DNA from: an uncultured Tateyamaria sp.
GTDB taxonomy: Bacteria; Pseudomonadota; Alphaproteobacteria; Rhodobacterales; Rhodobacteraceae
Length of the DNA stretch: 64,000 nt
Direction: 5' to 3'
NCBI RefSeq assembly: GCF_947487805.1
Contig: NZ_CANKXW010000009.1
Coordinates: forward strand, 62,001 to 126,000
Shown: piece after piece, positions 35,790 to 45,111 of the stretch
Layout of the letters: every line of letters starts with the position of its first letter
Position numbering within the stretch: position 1 is the first letter of the stretch
Position numbers and translations under genes: made by a program
Notes under the pieces: model-generated
Database searches by the model: none
The model's input: the letters and a program-made list of their open reading frames with translations, nothing else
Told to the model about the DNA's origin: nothing

Positions 35790-38105
35790 ATGACCCTGCT
35801 TGATGCGCGCCCCGACCGTATGGACTTTCGCGACCGCGAATACCGTGCGCGGCTGGTGTCGCAGCCGACCCAGTATCCCAGCAACCGCGAGATGCACACG
35901 TTCTTTGGCCAATACGTGTCCCGCGGCATGATCCTGGATCAGGAATCCGAGGGCGCCTGCACCGGGTTCGGGCTGGCGGCGGTGGTGAATTACCTCAACT
36001 GGATCAAATGGTTGGGCGAAAGCCACGCCGCGGGCCTCAATATCCTGGCCGAGGATCTGCCGGGCCGGCCCGAGACGGTCAGCCCATGGATGCTCTACTC
36101 CGTCGCACAGCTCTATGACGAGTGGGAGGGCGAGGATTACTCCGGCTCAAGCTGTCGCGGCGCGATGAAGGGCTGGCACAAGCACGGCGCGTGCAGCATG
36201 GCGCTCTGGTCGCGCCACACCACCCGTCAGGCCCCCGATGCTGCGTGGTTGCAGGACGCCGCCGCCAACCCGCTGGGCGCGTATTACCGGGTCAACGCCA
36301 TGTCGATCACCGATATGCAATCGGCCATCTACGAGGTCGGCGCGATCTATTGCTCGGCCAAGGTGCACACCGGCTGGAACTTTGCCCAATCCGAGGCCGC
36401 GCCCGAGGTCCAGAGCTTTGACTATGCGCACCCGGATGGCGGCGCACCACAGGTCATGGCGCTGCCTGTGATCGACATGTCGGGCAGCCATACGGGCGGG
36501 CACGCTTTCTGCATCGTGGGCTACACCGACCGCGGCTTTATCGTTCAGAATTCGTGGGGGCCCGACTGGGGTGCCAAATGGGGCGAGGCCGAAACGCCCA
36601 TCGAACACGCCGTGGGCGGCTTTGCCCTGATGACCTACGAGGATTGGGTGATCAACGGGCACGACGCGTGGGTCGCGGCGCTGGCGGCTCCCGTTAAACT
36701 GTCGGACCGGGCCCAGACCAGCCCCGCCCGCTCGCGCCACAGCCTGCTGGAAAAGGTGTCGCTGACGGGCGCACAGCGCAAGCTCGAGGTCGGCGTGTCA
36801 ATGGACAGCATCCGCCCCTGGAGCGAAGAGAAAGCCTATGAGCACTCCATCGTCATGGGCAACAACGGCAAGCTGGTGCGCCGCCGCGTCGACATGAAGG
36901 ACGGCGCAACCGAACTGCGCACCACCATCGGCGCACTGCTCGAGGCCAGCCCGGACCGCGACGTGGTCGTCTATGCCCATGGCGGCCTCAATTCTGAAAA
37001 GGTGGCGATCAAGCGCGCGCAGATGATGGGCCCCTGGTTCGAACGCAACGGCATCACGCCCATCTTCGTGATCTGGCGCACCGGCTTTCTCGAGGCAGTG
37101 TCGAATATCGGCCAGGACATGCTGGCCCAGTACACCGAGGAATTGCAACGCATCGAGCGCAGCGGCTTTCAGAACGTGCTGTCCGCCGCACGGCGCAAGC
37201 TGAACAAGAAATTCGACAACGCGTTCGAGGCGGTGGCTGAAAAGGTGCTGGGCAAGGCCGTGTGGTCACAGATCAAGCAGAACGCCGAGGCCGCCTGCCA
37301 GACCAACAGCGCCGAAGGCATCACCGGCGGCATGCGCATTCTGGCGGACGTGATCCGCGACACCCGCGCGCGCATGGACCGCCCCTTCCGCATTCACCTG
37401 CTGGGCCACTCCGCAGGCGCGATCATCCTGGGCCATTTCGCACAGGATCTGGCGCGCTTTACCGCCATCGGGTCGCTGGGCCTGCTGGCGCCTGCCTGCA
37501 CGCTGTCTTTTGCCAACAAGATGTTTATCCCCCTCGTCGACACCGGCCAGCTGCCGCGCGACAGGTTCTATGTGGTCAACCTCAACCGCAGCAACGAACG
37601 CGGCGACCATGTGGGGCTTTATCACAAATCCCTGCTCTATCTGGTCAGCCGCGCGCTCGAAAGCCCGCGCAAATCGCCGCTTCTGGGCCTCGATGACGCG
37701 TGGATCCTGCCTTCCGAGGTGGCGCAGGGCGAAATGTCCTTTCCGTCCGTCGCCAAATCCGTGCTGGACGATCCCGCCGCCCACGCGCTGCAAATCTATG
37801 AGGAACTGAACCTCTATTACGCGCTGGCGGGCAAGAAAGAGGGCGAGGCCCTGACAAACGCCCAGATCACCCGCCTGCGCAGCGTCAAGGACATCCAGAA
37901 GTGGCGCGCGTTCAAGGCGCGCAGCGAATTTCCCTATCGCATCATCCAAAGCCCGCAGATCCAGGTCCGCGCGGTGGCCAATGACGATGCCTTTGTGCCC
38001 AGCGGGCACGGGGCTGTCGACAATGACCTGACAGTGATGAACTGGGCGCTCTATCACATCGCGGGCGAGGTCCCGCACCCGATCACCGATCTCAGCGGGG
38101 TATGA
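35790..38105 (+). CDS. Papain-like cysteine protease fused to alpha/beta hydrolase
   Basis: A 771-residue protein. The N-terminal domain (about 1-300) is C1-peptidase-like: oxyanion Q51 and nucleophile C57 in DQESEGACTGFGLA, H238 in GGHAFCIVGY, and N254 in QNSWGPDWG. A linker follows, then an alpha/beta hydrolase from about 380: YAHGGLNSE (H397), nucleophile elbow LLGHSAGA with S541, and a likely catalytic H740 in SGHGAVDND. Both active sites look complete. No signal peptide or membrane segment is seen. The start ATG 35790 has only a weak ribosome-binding site; a perfect TTGACA lies at 35730-35735 without a clear -10. The multi-hydrolase gene at 38131 begins 25 bases after the stop, so both are probably one transcript. 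Confidence 0.8.
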   Translation: MTLLDARPDRMDFRDREYRARLVSQPTQYPSNREMHTFFGQYVSRGMILDQESEGACTGFGLAAVVNYLNWIKWLGESHAAGLNILAEDLPGRPETVSPWMLYSVAQLYDEWEGEDYSGSSCRGAMKGWHKHGACSMALWSRHTTRQAPDAAWLQDAAANPLGAYYRVNAMSITDMQSAIYEVGAIYCSAKVHTGWNFAQSEAAPEVQSFDYAHPDGGAPQVMALPVIDMSGSHTGGHAFCIVGYTDRGFIVQNSWGPDWGAKWGEAETPIEHAVGGFALMTYEDWVINGHDAWVAALAAPVKLSDRAQTSPARSRHSLLEKVSLTGAQRKLEVGVSMDSIRPWSEEKAYEHSIVMGNNGKLVRRRVDMKDGATELRTTIGALLEASPDRDVVVYAHGGLNSEKVAIKRAQMMGPWFERNGITPIFVIWRTGFLEAVSNIGQDMLAQYTEELQRIERSGFQNVLSAARRKLNKKFDNAFEAVAEKVLGKAVWSQIKQNAEAACQTNSAEGITGGMRILADVIRDTRARMDRPFRIHLLGHSAGAIILGHFAQDLARFTAIGSLGLLAPACTLSFANKMFIPLVDTGQLPRDRFYVVNLNRSNERGDHVGLYHKSLLYLVSRALESPRKSPLLGLDDAWILPSEVAQGEMSFPSVAKSVLDDPAAHALQIYEELNLYYALAGKKEGEALTNAQITRLRSVKDIQKWRAFKARSEFPYRIIQSPQIQVRAVANDDAFVPSGHGAVDNDLTVMNWALYHIAGEVPHPITDLSGV

Positions 38106-38130
38106 CCCCGGCCACCAGAGAGGACATGCC

Positions 38131-41100
38131 ATGGACACGCCGAACGCCTATCTGACCCACCTGCGGTCGCTACTGACGCGCGAAGAGCTTGAGGCGTTGA
38201 TGGACGACCCGGCGGCCTTTGGTGCGGACGATGACGTGGTCGATCCCGACCGCGAGTTGCGGATGGGCGGCCCCATGACCGGCCCTATCGGCGGTGCCGC
38301 TCTGCCGCCCGCGGCCCCGCCTGGTGGGGTGCGCGACACGTTCCAGCGCTTCGAGGCCGAAGAAGAGCTGACCTATGACGAGGTAATGCAGGTCGAGGCG
38401 ATCATCCTGCCGCTCACCCGTCCGGCGGTGCTGGTGCAGGACAACGATTACGCGGTGGAGCATGCCAAGTGGCGCCACCTCAACGACGATGGTGCCGCGC
38501 GCGATCACATCCTGCGCGCGCTGCCAATGGTCGGGCGCATCAACGTGCCCAGCAACGCGGCCATTCCCTATGCGGGCACGGGCTTTGTCGTGGGGCAGGG
38601 TCTCTTGATGACGAACCGCCACGTGGCCGAGCTGTTTGCCGATGGTGTGGGCGCGGGCGATGTGCGCCTCAAACCCGGCGCGTCGGTCAACATCGATTTT
38701 CTGGCCGAACACGGATCCCACGCGCGCCAGCAATTGCAGGTCGCGGGCGTGCGCATGATCCACCCGTTCTGGGACATGGCCCTGCTCGAGGTCGAGGGGC
38801 TGGCCGATGACACCAGCGTCCTTGAGCTGTCACAGGACGACCCCGCGCGCTTGCGCAACCGCGAGGTGGCGGTGGTCGGCTACCCGGCCTTTGATCCGCG
38901 CAATGACCGCGCCGTCCAGCACCGCCTGTTCAACCGTATATACAACGTCAAACGGTTGCAGCCGGGCCTTTATACCAACCGCGCGCGGGTGCGCAGCTTT
39001 GGCAACATCGTCCGCGCGGCGGGGCATGACGCCTCGACGCTGGGCGGCAATTCCGGCAGCGCGGTCATCGATATGCAGACGGGCCACGTGGTCGGCCTGC
39101 ACTTTGCCGGGCTCGAGGGCAAATCGAACTTTGCAGTGCCCGCCTCCGAACTGGCCCGCGATGCGCACGTGACCCGCGCGGGCGTCAGCTTTGCCGGCGC
39201 GCGCCCCCGCCCCGGCAGCAGCCCTTGGGCGAGCCACTGGAACGCGGTCGCGCCCAAGGATGAACCACCCGCGGCGGGCCCGGCGGACACCGCGCCGCAG
39301 ATGACCACAACCGGGTCCAATACCATGACGATCCACGTGCCCGTGACCCTGACCGTGGGCTTTGACGGCACCGCCGTCACGCTTGGCACCGGCGATGCCG
39401 CACCAGCGGCCCCCGCCACCGAAAAGATGGTGGAGCCGACCCACGACCCCGATTACGCCACACGCACAGGCTACGATCCCGATTTCCTCGGCCTGCCCGT
39501 GCCCATGCCCGAGGCCACCAATACCGGCGATCTGTCGGTGCAGGCAGATGGCGCGACCGTGCTGGATTATCACAACTTTTCGCTGGTGATGAACGCGCGC
39601 CGCAGGCTGGCCCAGATCACCGCTAGCATGGTGGACGCCAGCGACGCGGCCAAGGAACCCGAGGCCGATTTCGTCTATACCCGCAAGGCGCTCAACGGCT
39701 TCACCAGCAAGAACGACCGCGAGAAATGGTTCCTCGACCCGCGCATCCCTGCGGGCGATCAACTGCCGGACGTGTTCTACAACCGCGACCGGACAGCCTT
39801 TGACAAGGGTCACCTCGTGCGGCGCGAAGCCGTGGCCTTTGGCGCCAGTTTCACGGATGTGCAGCTGGCCAATGGCGACACCTTCCACTCGACCAACTGC
39901 TCGCCGCAGGTCAAGGGCTTCAACCGCTCGATGCTGCGCGGCGTCTGGGGCCAGCTGGAAAACGATGTGCTGGCGGCGGCGGCCACTGAACGCTGCGTGG
40001 TGTTCAGCGGCCCCGTGCTGGCCGACACCGACCCGGAATTCCACGGGCGCGACCTGAACGGCGACACGGTGGTGCAGATCCCCGCCCGCTACTGGAAGAT
40101 GATCGTCACGCGCGAGGGCGACGCGCTGCGCACCCACGCCTACCTGCTGGAACAGGACCTCGACGACGTCGATTTCGAATTTGCCCGCGCAGGCGACTGG
40201 GTCGATCACGAGATCGCGCCCGACGCGCTCGAGGCTTTGCTGGGCAATGTCCGCTTTCCCCACCTGGCCGATGCGGGCCGGGACAAGATGTCGGCCGCCG
40301 AATGGATGGAGCTGGTGCAGGACCCCGACACCACCGACCGCGAAATCCTTGACGTGTCGCTGATCCTGCCCGGTGCCGGGGCGTTCGATTTCCGCGTCGT
40401 GCCGAATCCCGATGTCGTCGACCTGCCCGAAGGCGCAGAGGATACCGAGAACGCGATGGCCGTGGCCAATGATCTGGCGCGGTCGCGGCGCGCCACGAAA
40501 TTTGCCCTGCGCAAGGACTTCGGCAACGCGCCCGTGCTGGTGTCGGAAATGGACAGCTGGGGACAGTTCCCGGTGCTGATCGACGAGATCGTGGACCACC
40601 TGAACAAGGGCTACAATGTCTATTCCGTGGGCGCGGCGGGTGACACGGCGCAGAACATGGTGCGCGGTCCGGTGCAGGCGCGCGGGCAGGAATACATGCT
40701 GGCGCTCGATGCGCAGCGCGACGAGGTGCAGGCCTTTGTGTTCTCGGCTGCGGGCAATGACATCATCGGCGAGGACCCCGCCACGGGGCGGGCCGCGCTG
40801 ATGGACCTGATCCTTGATTTCAACGGCGATGCCAGCGACGTCGACGGCCACATCAACCACGCGCTCTTGCAGGACAAGCTCGACATGCTGCGCGGCATGT
40901 ACAAAGAGGTGATCAGCACGATCCGGGACGATGCGGATTTTGCGACCCTGCCGATCCTCGTGCACGGCTACGACGTGCCCTTTCCCTTCCCATGGGTGGG
41001 CGACCGCCGCAATCCGGTGCACGCGGCCAAGGACAAATGGCTGGGCACCCCGTTTGCGGCGCGCGGCATCCACGACCACACCCTGCGCCGCGCGATCCTG

Positions 41101-41307
41101 ACGCGGTTCATCGACCGGCTCTATGACATGCTGAACGATCTGGCGGGCACGTCCGCGACATCCCATGTCTGGGTGGTCGACTGCCGCGGTGCGTTGCCGC
41201 ATGTGTCGGACTGGATCGACGAGATCCACGGCACCTCCGCAGGTTTCCGCAAGGTGACGCAACGGTTCCGCGACTGCCTTCTGCAAGCCGGGGTGCCACC
41301 AAAGTGA
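38131..41307 (+). CDS. Trypsin-like protease, NUC nuclease and SGNH-like hydrolase fusion
   Basis: A 1058-residue protein with three enzyme domains. The trypsin-like protease (about 115-350) has H164 (MTNRHVAE), D215 (FWDMALLEV) and S308 (LGGNSGSAV). The DNA/RNA non-specific nuclease (about 445-695) has the FDKGH motif with H561, N589 in NCSPQVKGFN with N598, and E610. The C-terminal domain (about 785-1058) is SGNH-like: S809 in MDSW, N876 in AAGND, D1030 and H1033 in DEIH. The first ~110 residues are a proline-rich and helical leader without a signal peptide. The linker at 365-390 is Pro/Ala-rich. It follows the papain/hydrolase gene by 25 bases. No immunity protein is evident. Confidence 0.82.
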   Translation: MDTPNAYLTHLRSLLTREELEALMDDPAAFGADDDVVDPDRELRMGGPMTGPIGGAALPPAAPPGGVRDTFQRFEAEEELTYDEVMQVEAIILPLTRPAVLVQDNDYAVEHAKWRHLNDDGAARDHILRALPMVGRINVPSNAAIPYAGTGFVVGQGLLMTNRHVAELFADGVGAGDVRLKPGASVNIDFLAEHGSHARQQLQVAGVRMIHPFWDMALLEVEGLADDTSVLELSQDDPARLRNREVAVVGYPAFDPRNDRAVQHRLFNRIYNVKRLQPGLYTNRARVRSFGNIVRAAGHDASTLGGNSGSAVIDMQTGHVVGLHFAGLEGKSNFAVPASELARDAHVTRAGVSFAGARPRPGSSPWASHWNAVAPKDEPPAAGPADTAPQMTTTGSNTMTIHVPVTLTVGFDGTAVTLGTGDAAPAAPATEKMVEPTHDPDYATRTGYDPDFLGLPVPMPEATNTGDLSVQADGATVLDYHNFSLVMNARRRLAQITASMVDASDAAKEPEADFVYTRKALNGFTSKNDREKWFLDPRIPAGDQLPDVFYNRDRTAFDKGHLVRREAVAFGASFTDVQLANGDTFHSTNCSPQVKGFNRSMLRGVWGQLENDVLAAAATERCVVFSGPVLADTDPEFHGRDLNGDTVVQIPARYWKMIVTREGDALRTHAYLLEQDLDDVDFEFARAGDWVDHEIAPDALEALLGNVRFPHLADAGRDKMSAAEWMELVQDPDTTDREILDVSLILPGAGAFDFRVVPNPDVVDLPEGAEDTENAMAVANDLARSRRATKFALRKDFGNAPVLVSEMDSWGQFPVLIDEIVDHLNKGYNVYSVGAAGDTAQNMVRGPVQARGQEYMLALDAQRDEVQAFVFSAAGNDIIGEDPATGRAALMDLILDFNGDASDVDGHINHALLQDKLDMLRGMYKEVISTIRDDADFATLPILVHGYDVPFPFPWVGDRRNPVHAAKDKWLGTPFAARGIHDHTLRRAILTRFIDRLYDMLNDLAGTSATSHVWVVDCRGALPHVSDWIDEIHGTSAGFRKVTQRFRDCLLQAGVPPK

Positions 41308-41498
41308 CGGGCCCCCGTCGGCAATGATCGGCGCGGCCCCGCGCATGGGGTATGCGACGCGGCAAACGCCTGGTGCGCCGGACAAAGCAGACCCATGCTG
41401 GTGCACAGTGAATGTCAGCCTTAACTCGGGGATAAAATTTTGCGGAACAATCGGTCTGCTCTATGGGTTCGCTTTAAATGCAACCAACGGAGACCGCA

Positions 41499-42140
41499 AT
41501 GCGCGCAATGACAACCGCCCTCGCTTCAGTTTTGGTCACATCCGCACCTTTATGGGCAGAAACCTACGCGGCGGACGTCTGGGCCGATAACTGGTTCGAA
41601 ATGCGCGTGAACGGTGAACAGGTTGCAGAAGACAGCGTTTCGATCACCACCGAGCGCTCTTTCAACGCCGAAAGCTTCTCCTTCGAGGCCGAAAAGCCAT
41701 TCGTCATTGGTCTGGTCGCCAAGGATTTCAAAGAAAATGACACAGGGTTGGAATATATCGGCACGCGCCGTCAGCAAATGGGGGATGGCGGCGTCATTCT
41801 TCAGATCCGGAATGCCGCCGGTGAAACAGTTGTGGTGAGCGACGACACGTGGCAATGCCAGGTCATTCATACCGCGCCGCTGGACAAGTCCTGCGAAGAC
41901 GAAAGCGATCCGGTCGCGGGCGAAGGTGCTTGCGGGTTTGAAGCCTCCGATGAACCCGATGGCTGGGACTTGGCCGACTATGACGCGTCGGACTGGGCGC
42001 AGGCCACCATTTACACCGCCCAAGACGTCGATCCAAAATTTGGATATGACGACATCACTTGGAACGCGGATGCTAAATTTATCTGGGGACCGGATCTGGA
42101 ACAAAGCAATACCGTTCTGTGCCGTCTCACCGTCGACTAA
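41499..42140 (+). CDS. Exported protein of unknown function
   Basis: A 213-residue protein with a signal peptide (about 1-20, ending PLWAET). The mature part begins YAADVWADNWFEMRVNG and contains an AKDFKENDTGLEYIG segment, four cysteines and many acidic residues. It may be a beta-sandwich (galactose-binding-like) domain, since tryptophan/asparagine-rich openings of this kind are common there, but I am not sure. The CGGAGA before ATG 41499 sets the start. The ricin-lectin gene follows after 28 bases, so the two are likely co-expressed. Confidence 0.6.
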   Translation: MRAMTTALASVLVTSAPLWAETYAADVWADNWFEMRVNGEQVAEDSVSITTERSFNAESFSFEAEKPFVIGLVAKDFKENDTGLEYIGTRRQQMGDGGVILQIRNAAGETVVVSDDTWQCQVIHTAPLDKSCEDESDPVAGEGACGFEASDEPDGWDLADYDASDWAQATIYTAQDVDPKFGYDDITWNADAKFIWGPDLEQSNTVLCRLTVD

Positions 42141-42168
42141 ATCACACCAAAACGTCAGGATCTAATCT

Positions 42169-42696
42169 ATGTTCAAACCAGTTGCTCCGTTTATTGCGGC
42201 CATGATGGTCGCAGGCATGGCCCATGCCGAGAACGTCGAAATCTACGTCGTCGATATGCTCGACAACATCCAGGACGGCTACTGCCTCGATATTGCAAAA
42301 GGGCGCGGCGCGGACGCCAACCCTGACGACGGTCTGCAAGCGCACACCTGCTACAGCCCATCAGGCGAGGTGCTGGTTGATCAGGCGTTTGATCCCGACC
42401 AGTTCGCGGACGGCGTGCTTTACATGCCCGAATTCGACGTCTGTGTTCAAACGACCTCGACCGAGGCCGGAGCCGCGCCCGAATTGGCCGATTGTGATGG
42501 GTCCGACGCGCAAAGCTGGGTTTTTGATGGCGAAGGAACGATTGCGCCCGCATCCGCGCCCGACATGTGCCTGACACTGACCGGTGAAACCCGCACAGGC
42601 CGGAGCGACCAGAACCAGATGATCGCGCTGTCCCTGCAAACCTGTTCCAGTGACCTGACCGCGACCCAGACCTGGTCCAACCGCACCGCTGACTAG
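42169..42696 (+). CDS. Exported ricin-type beta-trefoil lectin-like protein
   Basis: A 175-residue protein with a signal peptide (1-20, ending MAHA). The mature part has ricin-B-like features: DGYCLDIAKGRG, a QSWVF element, then MCLTLTGE and a terminal CSSDLTATQTWS, i.e. Q-x-W-type repeats with paired cysteines. Such folds bind galactose-type sugars outside the cell or in the periplasm. It is preceded by another exported protein and followed by a shared terminator at 42867. The 213 bases after the stop hold only that terminator. Confidence 0.75.
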   Translation: MFKPVAPFIAAMMVAGMAHAENVEIYVVDMLDNIQDGYCLDIAKGRGADANPDDGLQAHTCYSPSGEVLVDQAFDPDQFADGVLYMPEFDVCVQTTSTEAGAAPELADCDGSDAQSWVFDGEGTIAPASAPDMCLTLTGETRTGRSDQNQMIALSLQTCSSDLTATQTWSNRTAD

Positions 42697-42866
42697 CAGA
42701 TTTGACCAGAGCGGCTGCGTGTCATCCCGGCACCCGCCTGCGAATGTCTCCTCAAAAGCCGTCATTTGGTCGCTGTGTTGCCTGCGTTGATTGGACTGTA
42801 GGCCGTTCTTCACAGACCAGTCATGCCCGCGCCGCCCTGCTTGCCGACTGCGACAGTCGCCCAGAA

Positions 42867-42893
42867 AAAAGGCCCCGCGCTGCGGGGCCTTTT
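42867..42893. terminator. Bidirectional rho-independent terminator
   Basis: AAAAGGCCCCGC (42867-42878), loop GCT, GCGGGGCCTTTT (42882-42893): a perfect 12-bp stem between the lectin gene and the convergent fadJ, with A and T runs on the two sides. Confidence 0.88.
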
Positions 42894-42909
42894 GCTGTCA
42901 TGCGCCAGA

Positions 42910-45111
42910 TCAGGCGGCCTCTTCGGCCGATTGCGGGCCAAAGCGGCGATAGAACGTCTGGTTTTTCTCCGCCATCTCGCGCAGCAGGGCAGGGCACTTG
43001 AACCGTTCGCCATATTGCGCCTCCAGCTGGTCGCAGCGTTCGGCGGCATAGGGTGTGCCGATGATGTCCAGCCAGCTGAGCGGACCGCCCGACCACGGCG
43101 CAAAGCCCCAGCCAAGGATCGCGCCCACATCGCCTTCGCGGATGTCCATCAGCACGCCTTCCTCCAGCGCGCGCACCGCCTCCAGCACCTGGGAAAAGAG
43201 CAGGCGGTGCTGCACTTCGACCAGTTCGGGCTGGTCCTCGGCCAGCGGGTATTTTTCGTTCAGACCGTCCCACAGACCAACGCGCTTGCCCTTGTCGTCA
43301 TAGGCATAGAACCCCGCATTCGCCTTGCGGCCCAGACGCCCCTCGTCCTCCAGCCAGAAGATCAGGTCATCCGCGCCCGACTTGGGATAATCGTCGCCCA
43401 TCGCGGCCATGGTCGCCCGCGCAATCTTGGCGCCCAGATCGATGGCCGTCTCGTCGGTCAGTTGCAGCGGACCCAGCGGCATGCCCACCAGCTTGGCCGC
43501 GTTCTCGATCAACGCAGGCTCGATGCCCTCGGTCACCATCCGCGCGCCTTCGTTGACGTATGGAATGATGCAACGGTTGGCATAGAAGAACCGCGCGTCG
43601 TTGACCACGATCGGTGTCTTGCGGATCTGGCGCACGTAATCCAGCGCCTTGGCCACGGCCCGGTCGCCGGTCTCCTTGCCCTTGATGATCTCCACCAGCA
43701 GCATCTTTTCGACCGGAGAGAAGAAGTGGATGCCGATGAACTGTTCCTGGTTCTTCGACGCCTTGGCCAGTTCCGAAATCGGCAGCGTCGAGGTGTTGGA
43801 GGCAAAGATGCAGGTGTCGGGGATGATCGCCTCGACCTTCTGGGTGATCTCGGCCTTGACTGCGGGGTCCTCGAACACCGCCTCGATGATCAGATCACAA
43901 TCGGCCAGCTGCGTCAGATCGGATGTCGCGTTGATCCGCGCCAGCAGCGCGTCGCCCTTCTCCTGCGTGGTCTTGCGGCGCTTGATGCCGCCTTCGACGT
44001 ATTTCTCGGAATAGGCCTTGCCGCGGTCCGCGGCCTCCTGGTCGCGGTCGATCAGCACAACGTCGATACCCGCCTGCGCCGACACCAGCGCGATACCCGC
44101 ACCCATCAGGCCCGCGCCCAGCACGCCCAGCTTCTGCACCCGCTGATCGGGTACACCGGCGGGGCGCACGGCGCCCTTGTCCAGCGCTTCCTTGTTCAGG
44201 AACAGCGACCGGATCATCGCACCGGACGAAGGGTTCATCAGCACATTGGTGAACCACCGCGCCTCGATCTTGAGCGCGGTGTCAAAGGGCACCAGCGCGC
44301 CTTCATAGACGGCCGACAACAGCGCCTTGGCCGCCGGGTACACACCTTGCGTCTTGCCGTGCACCATCGCCGCGGCGCCCACAAAGGTCATGAACCCCGC
44401 AGGGTGATAGGGCGCGCCGCCAGGCATCTTGTAGCCCTTGGCATCCCACGGTTTCAGCAGGTCGGCATCGGTGGCGTTCAGCACCCACTCGCGGGCCGCG
44501 GCCACCGGATCGGCGACAACCTCGTCCACCAGCTTGCCCTTGGCCTTGTCGGGCGACAGCATCTTGCCCTCCAGCAAAAAGGGCGAGGCCTCCATCGCGC
44601 CCAGCTTGCGCACCAGACGTGTGGTCCCGCCCGCACCGGGGAAAATGCCGACCATGATCTCGGGCAGGCCGACCTTGGCCTTGGGGTTGTCGGCCATGAA
44701 AATGCGGTGCGTGGCCAGCGGCAGCTCAAGCCCGATGCCCGCGGCGGTGCCGGGCAGGGCGGCGGCAATCGGCTTGCCGCCCTTGTTGGTCTTTGGATCC
44801 ATGCCCGCGCGCTCGATCTTGCGCAGCAGGCCGTGCATCTTCATCGTGCCCTCGAACAGGCCCTTGGCGGGCTCGTCGCCCGCATCCATCTTCATCTTGG
44901 CCAGCAGGTTCAGGTCCATGCCGCCTGCAAACGTCTCCTTGCCGCTGGTGATCACGACACCCTTGACGGCCTCGTCCGCCAGCACGTCGTCGATCATCTC
45001 GTTGAGCAGCTCAAGCCCCTCGAAGGACATCACGTTCATCGATTTGCCGGGCACATCCCATGTGATCGTGGCAACGCCGTCGGCGTCCTTGTTCAGTGTA
45101 AAGTCGGCCAT
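42910..45111 (-). CDS. fadJ: Multifunctional fatty-acid oxidation alpha subunit
   Basis: A 733-residue two-enzyme protein of beta-oxidation. The enoyl-CoA hydratase domain (about 1-190) shows ALPGTAAGIGLELPLATH and GIFPGAGGTTRLVRKLG. The 3-hydroxyacyl-CoA dehydrogenase part (about 325-620) begins with the NAD loop LGAGLMGAGIALVSA and contains FASNTSTLPISELA and IGIHFFSPVEKM. It works with the thiolase upstream to shorten acyl-CoA. FadB and FadJ types are hard to separate by eye. Its ATG lies 19 bases inside the preceding gene. The terminator at 42867 ends the transcript. Confidence 0.94.
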   Translation of the reverse strand: MADFTLNKDADGVATITWDVPGKSMNVMSFEGLELLNEMIDDVLADEAVKGVVITSGKETFAGGMDLNLLAKMKMDAGDEPAKGLFEGTMKMHGLLRKIERAGMDPKTNKGGKPIAAALPGTAAGIGLELPLATHRIFMADNPKAKVGLPEIMVGIFPGAGGTTRLVRKLGAMEASPFLLEGKMLSPDKAKGKLVDEVVADPVAAAREWVLNATDADLLKPWDAKGYKMPGGAPYHPAGFMTFVGAAAMVHGKTQGVYPAAKALLSAVYEGALVPFDTALKIEARWFTNVLMNPSSGAMIRSLFLNKEALDKGAVRPAGVPDQRVQKLGVLGAGLMGAGIALVSAQAGIDVVLIDRDQEAADRGKAYSEKYVEGGIKRRKTTQEKGDALLARINATSDLTQLADCDLIIEAVFEDPAVKAEITQKVEAIIPDTCIFASNTSTLPISELAKASKNQEQFIGIHFFSPVEKMLLVEIIKGKETGDRAVAKALDYVRQIRKTPIVVNDARFFYANRCIIPYVNEGARMVTEGIEPALIENAAKLVGMPLGPLQLTDETAIDLGAKIARATMAAMGDDYPKSGADDLIFWLEDEGRLGRKANAGFYAYDDKGKRVGLWDGLNEKYPLAEDQPELVEVQHRLLFSQVLEAVRALEEGVLMDIREGDVGAILGWGFAPWSGGPLSWLDIIGTPYAAERCDQLEAQYGERFKCPALLREMAEKNQTFYRRFGPQSAEEAA

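Noticed and set aside
38830-41406. An 858-codon open frame opposite the trypsin/NUC/SGNH gene
   Set aside because: Antisense to a gene with three sets of catalytic motifs; the antisense translation shows only low-complexity His/Gly/Val-rich sequence.
34947-42696. A complete known antiphage system (CBASS, Avs, Thoeris and so on)
   Set aside because: No nucleotide cyclase, STAND NTPase, TIR or SIR2 domain is encoded nearby. Defence remains only a hypothesis for the multi-hydrolase genes.
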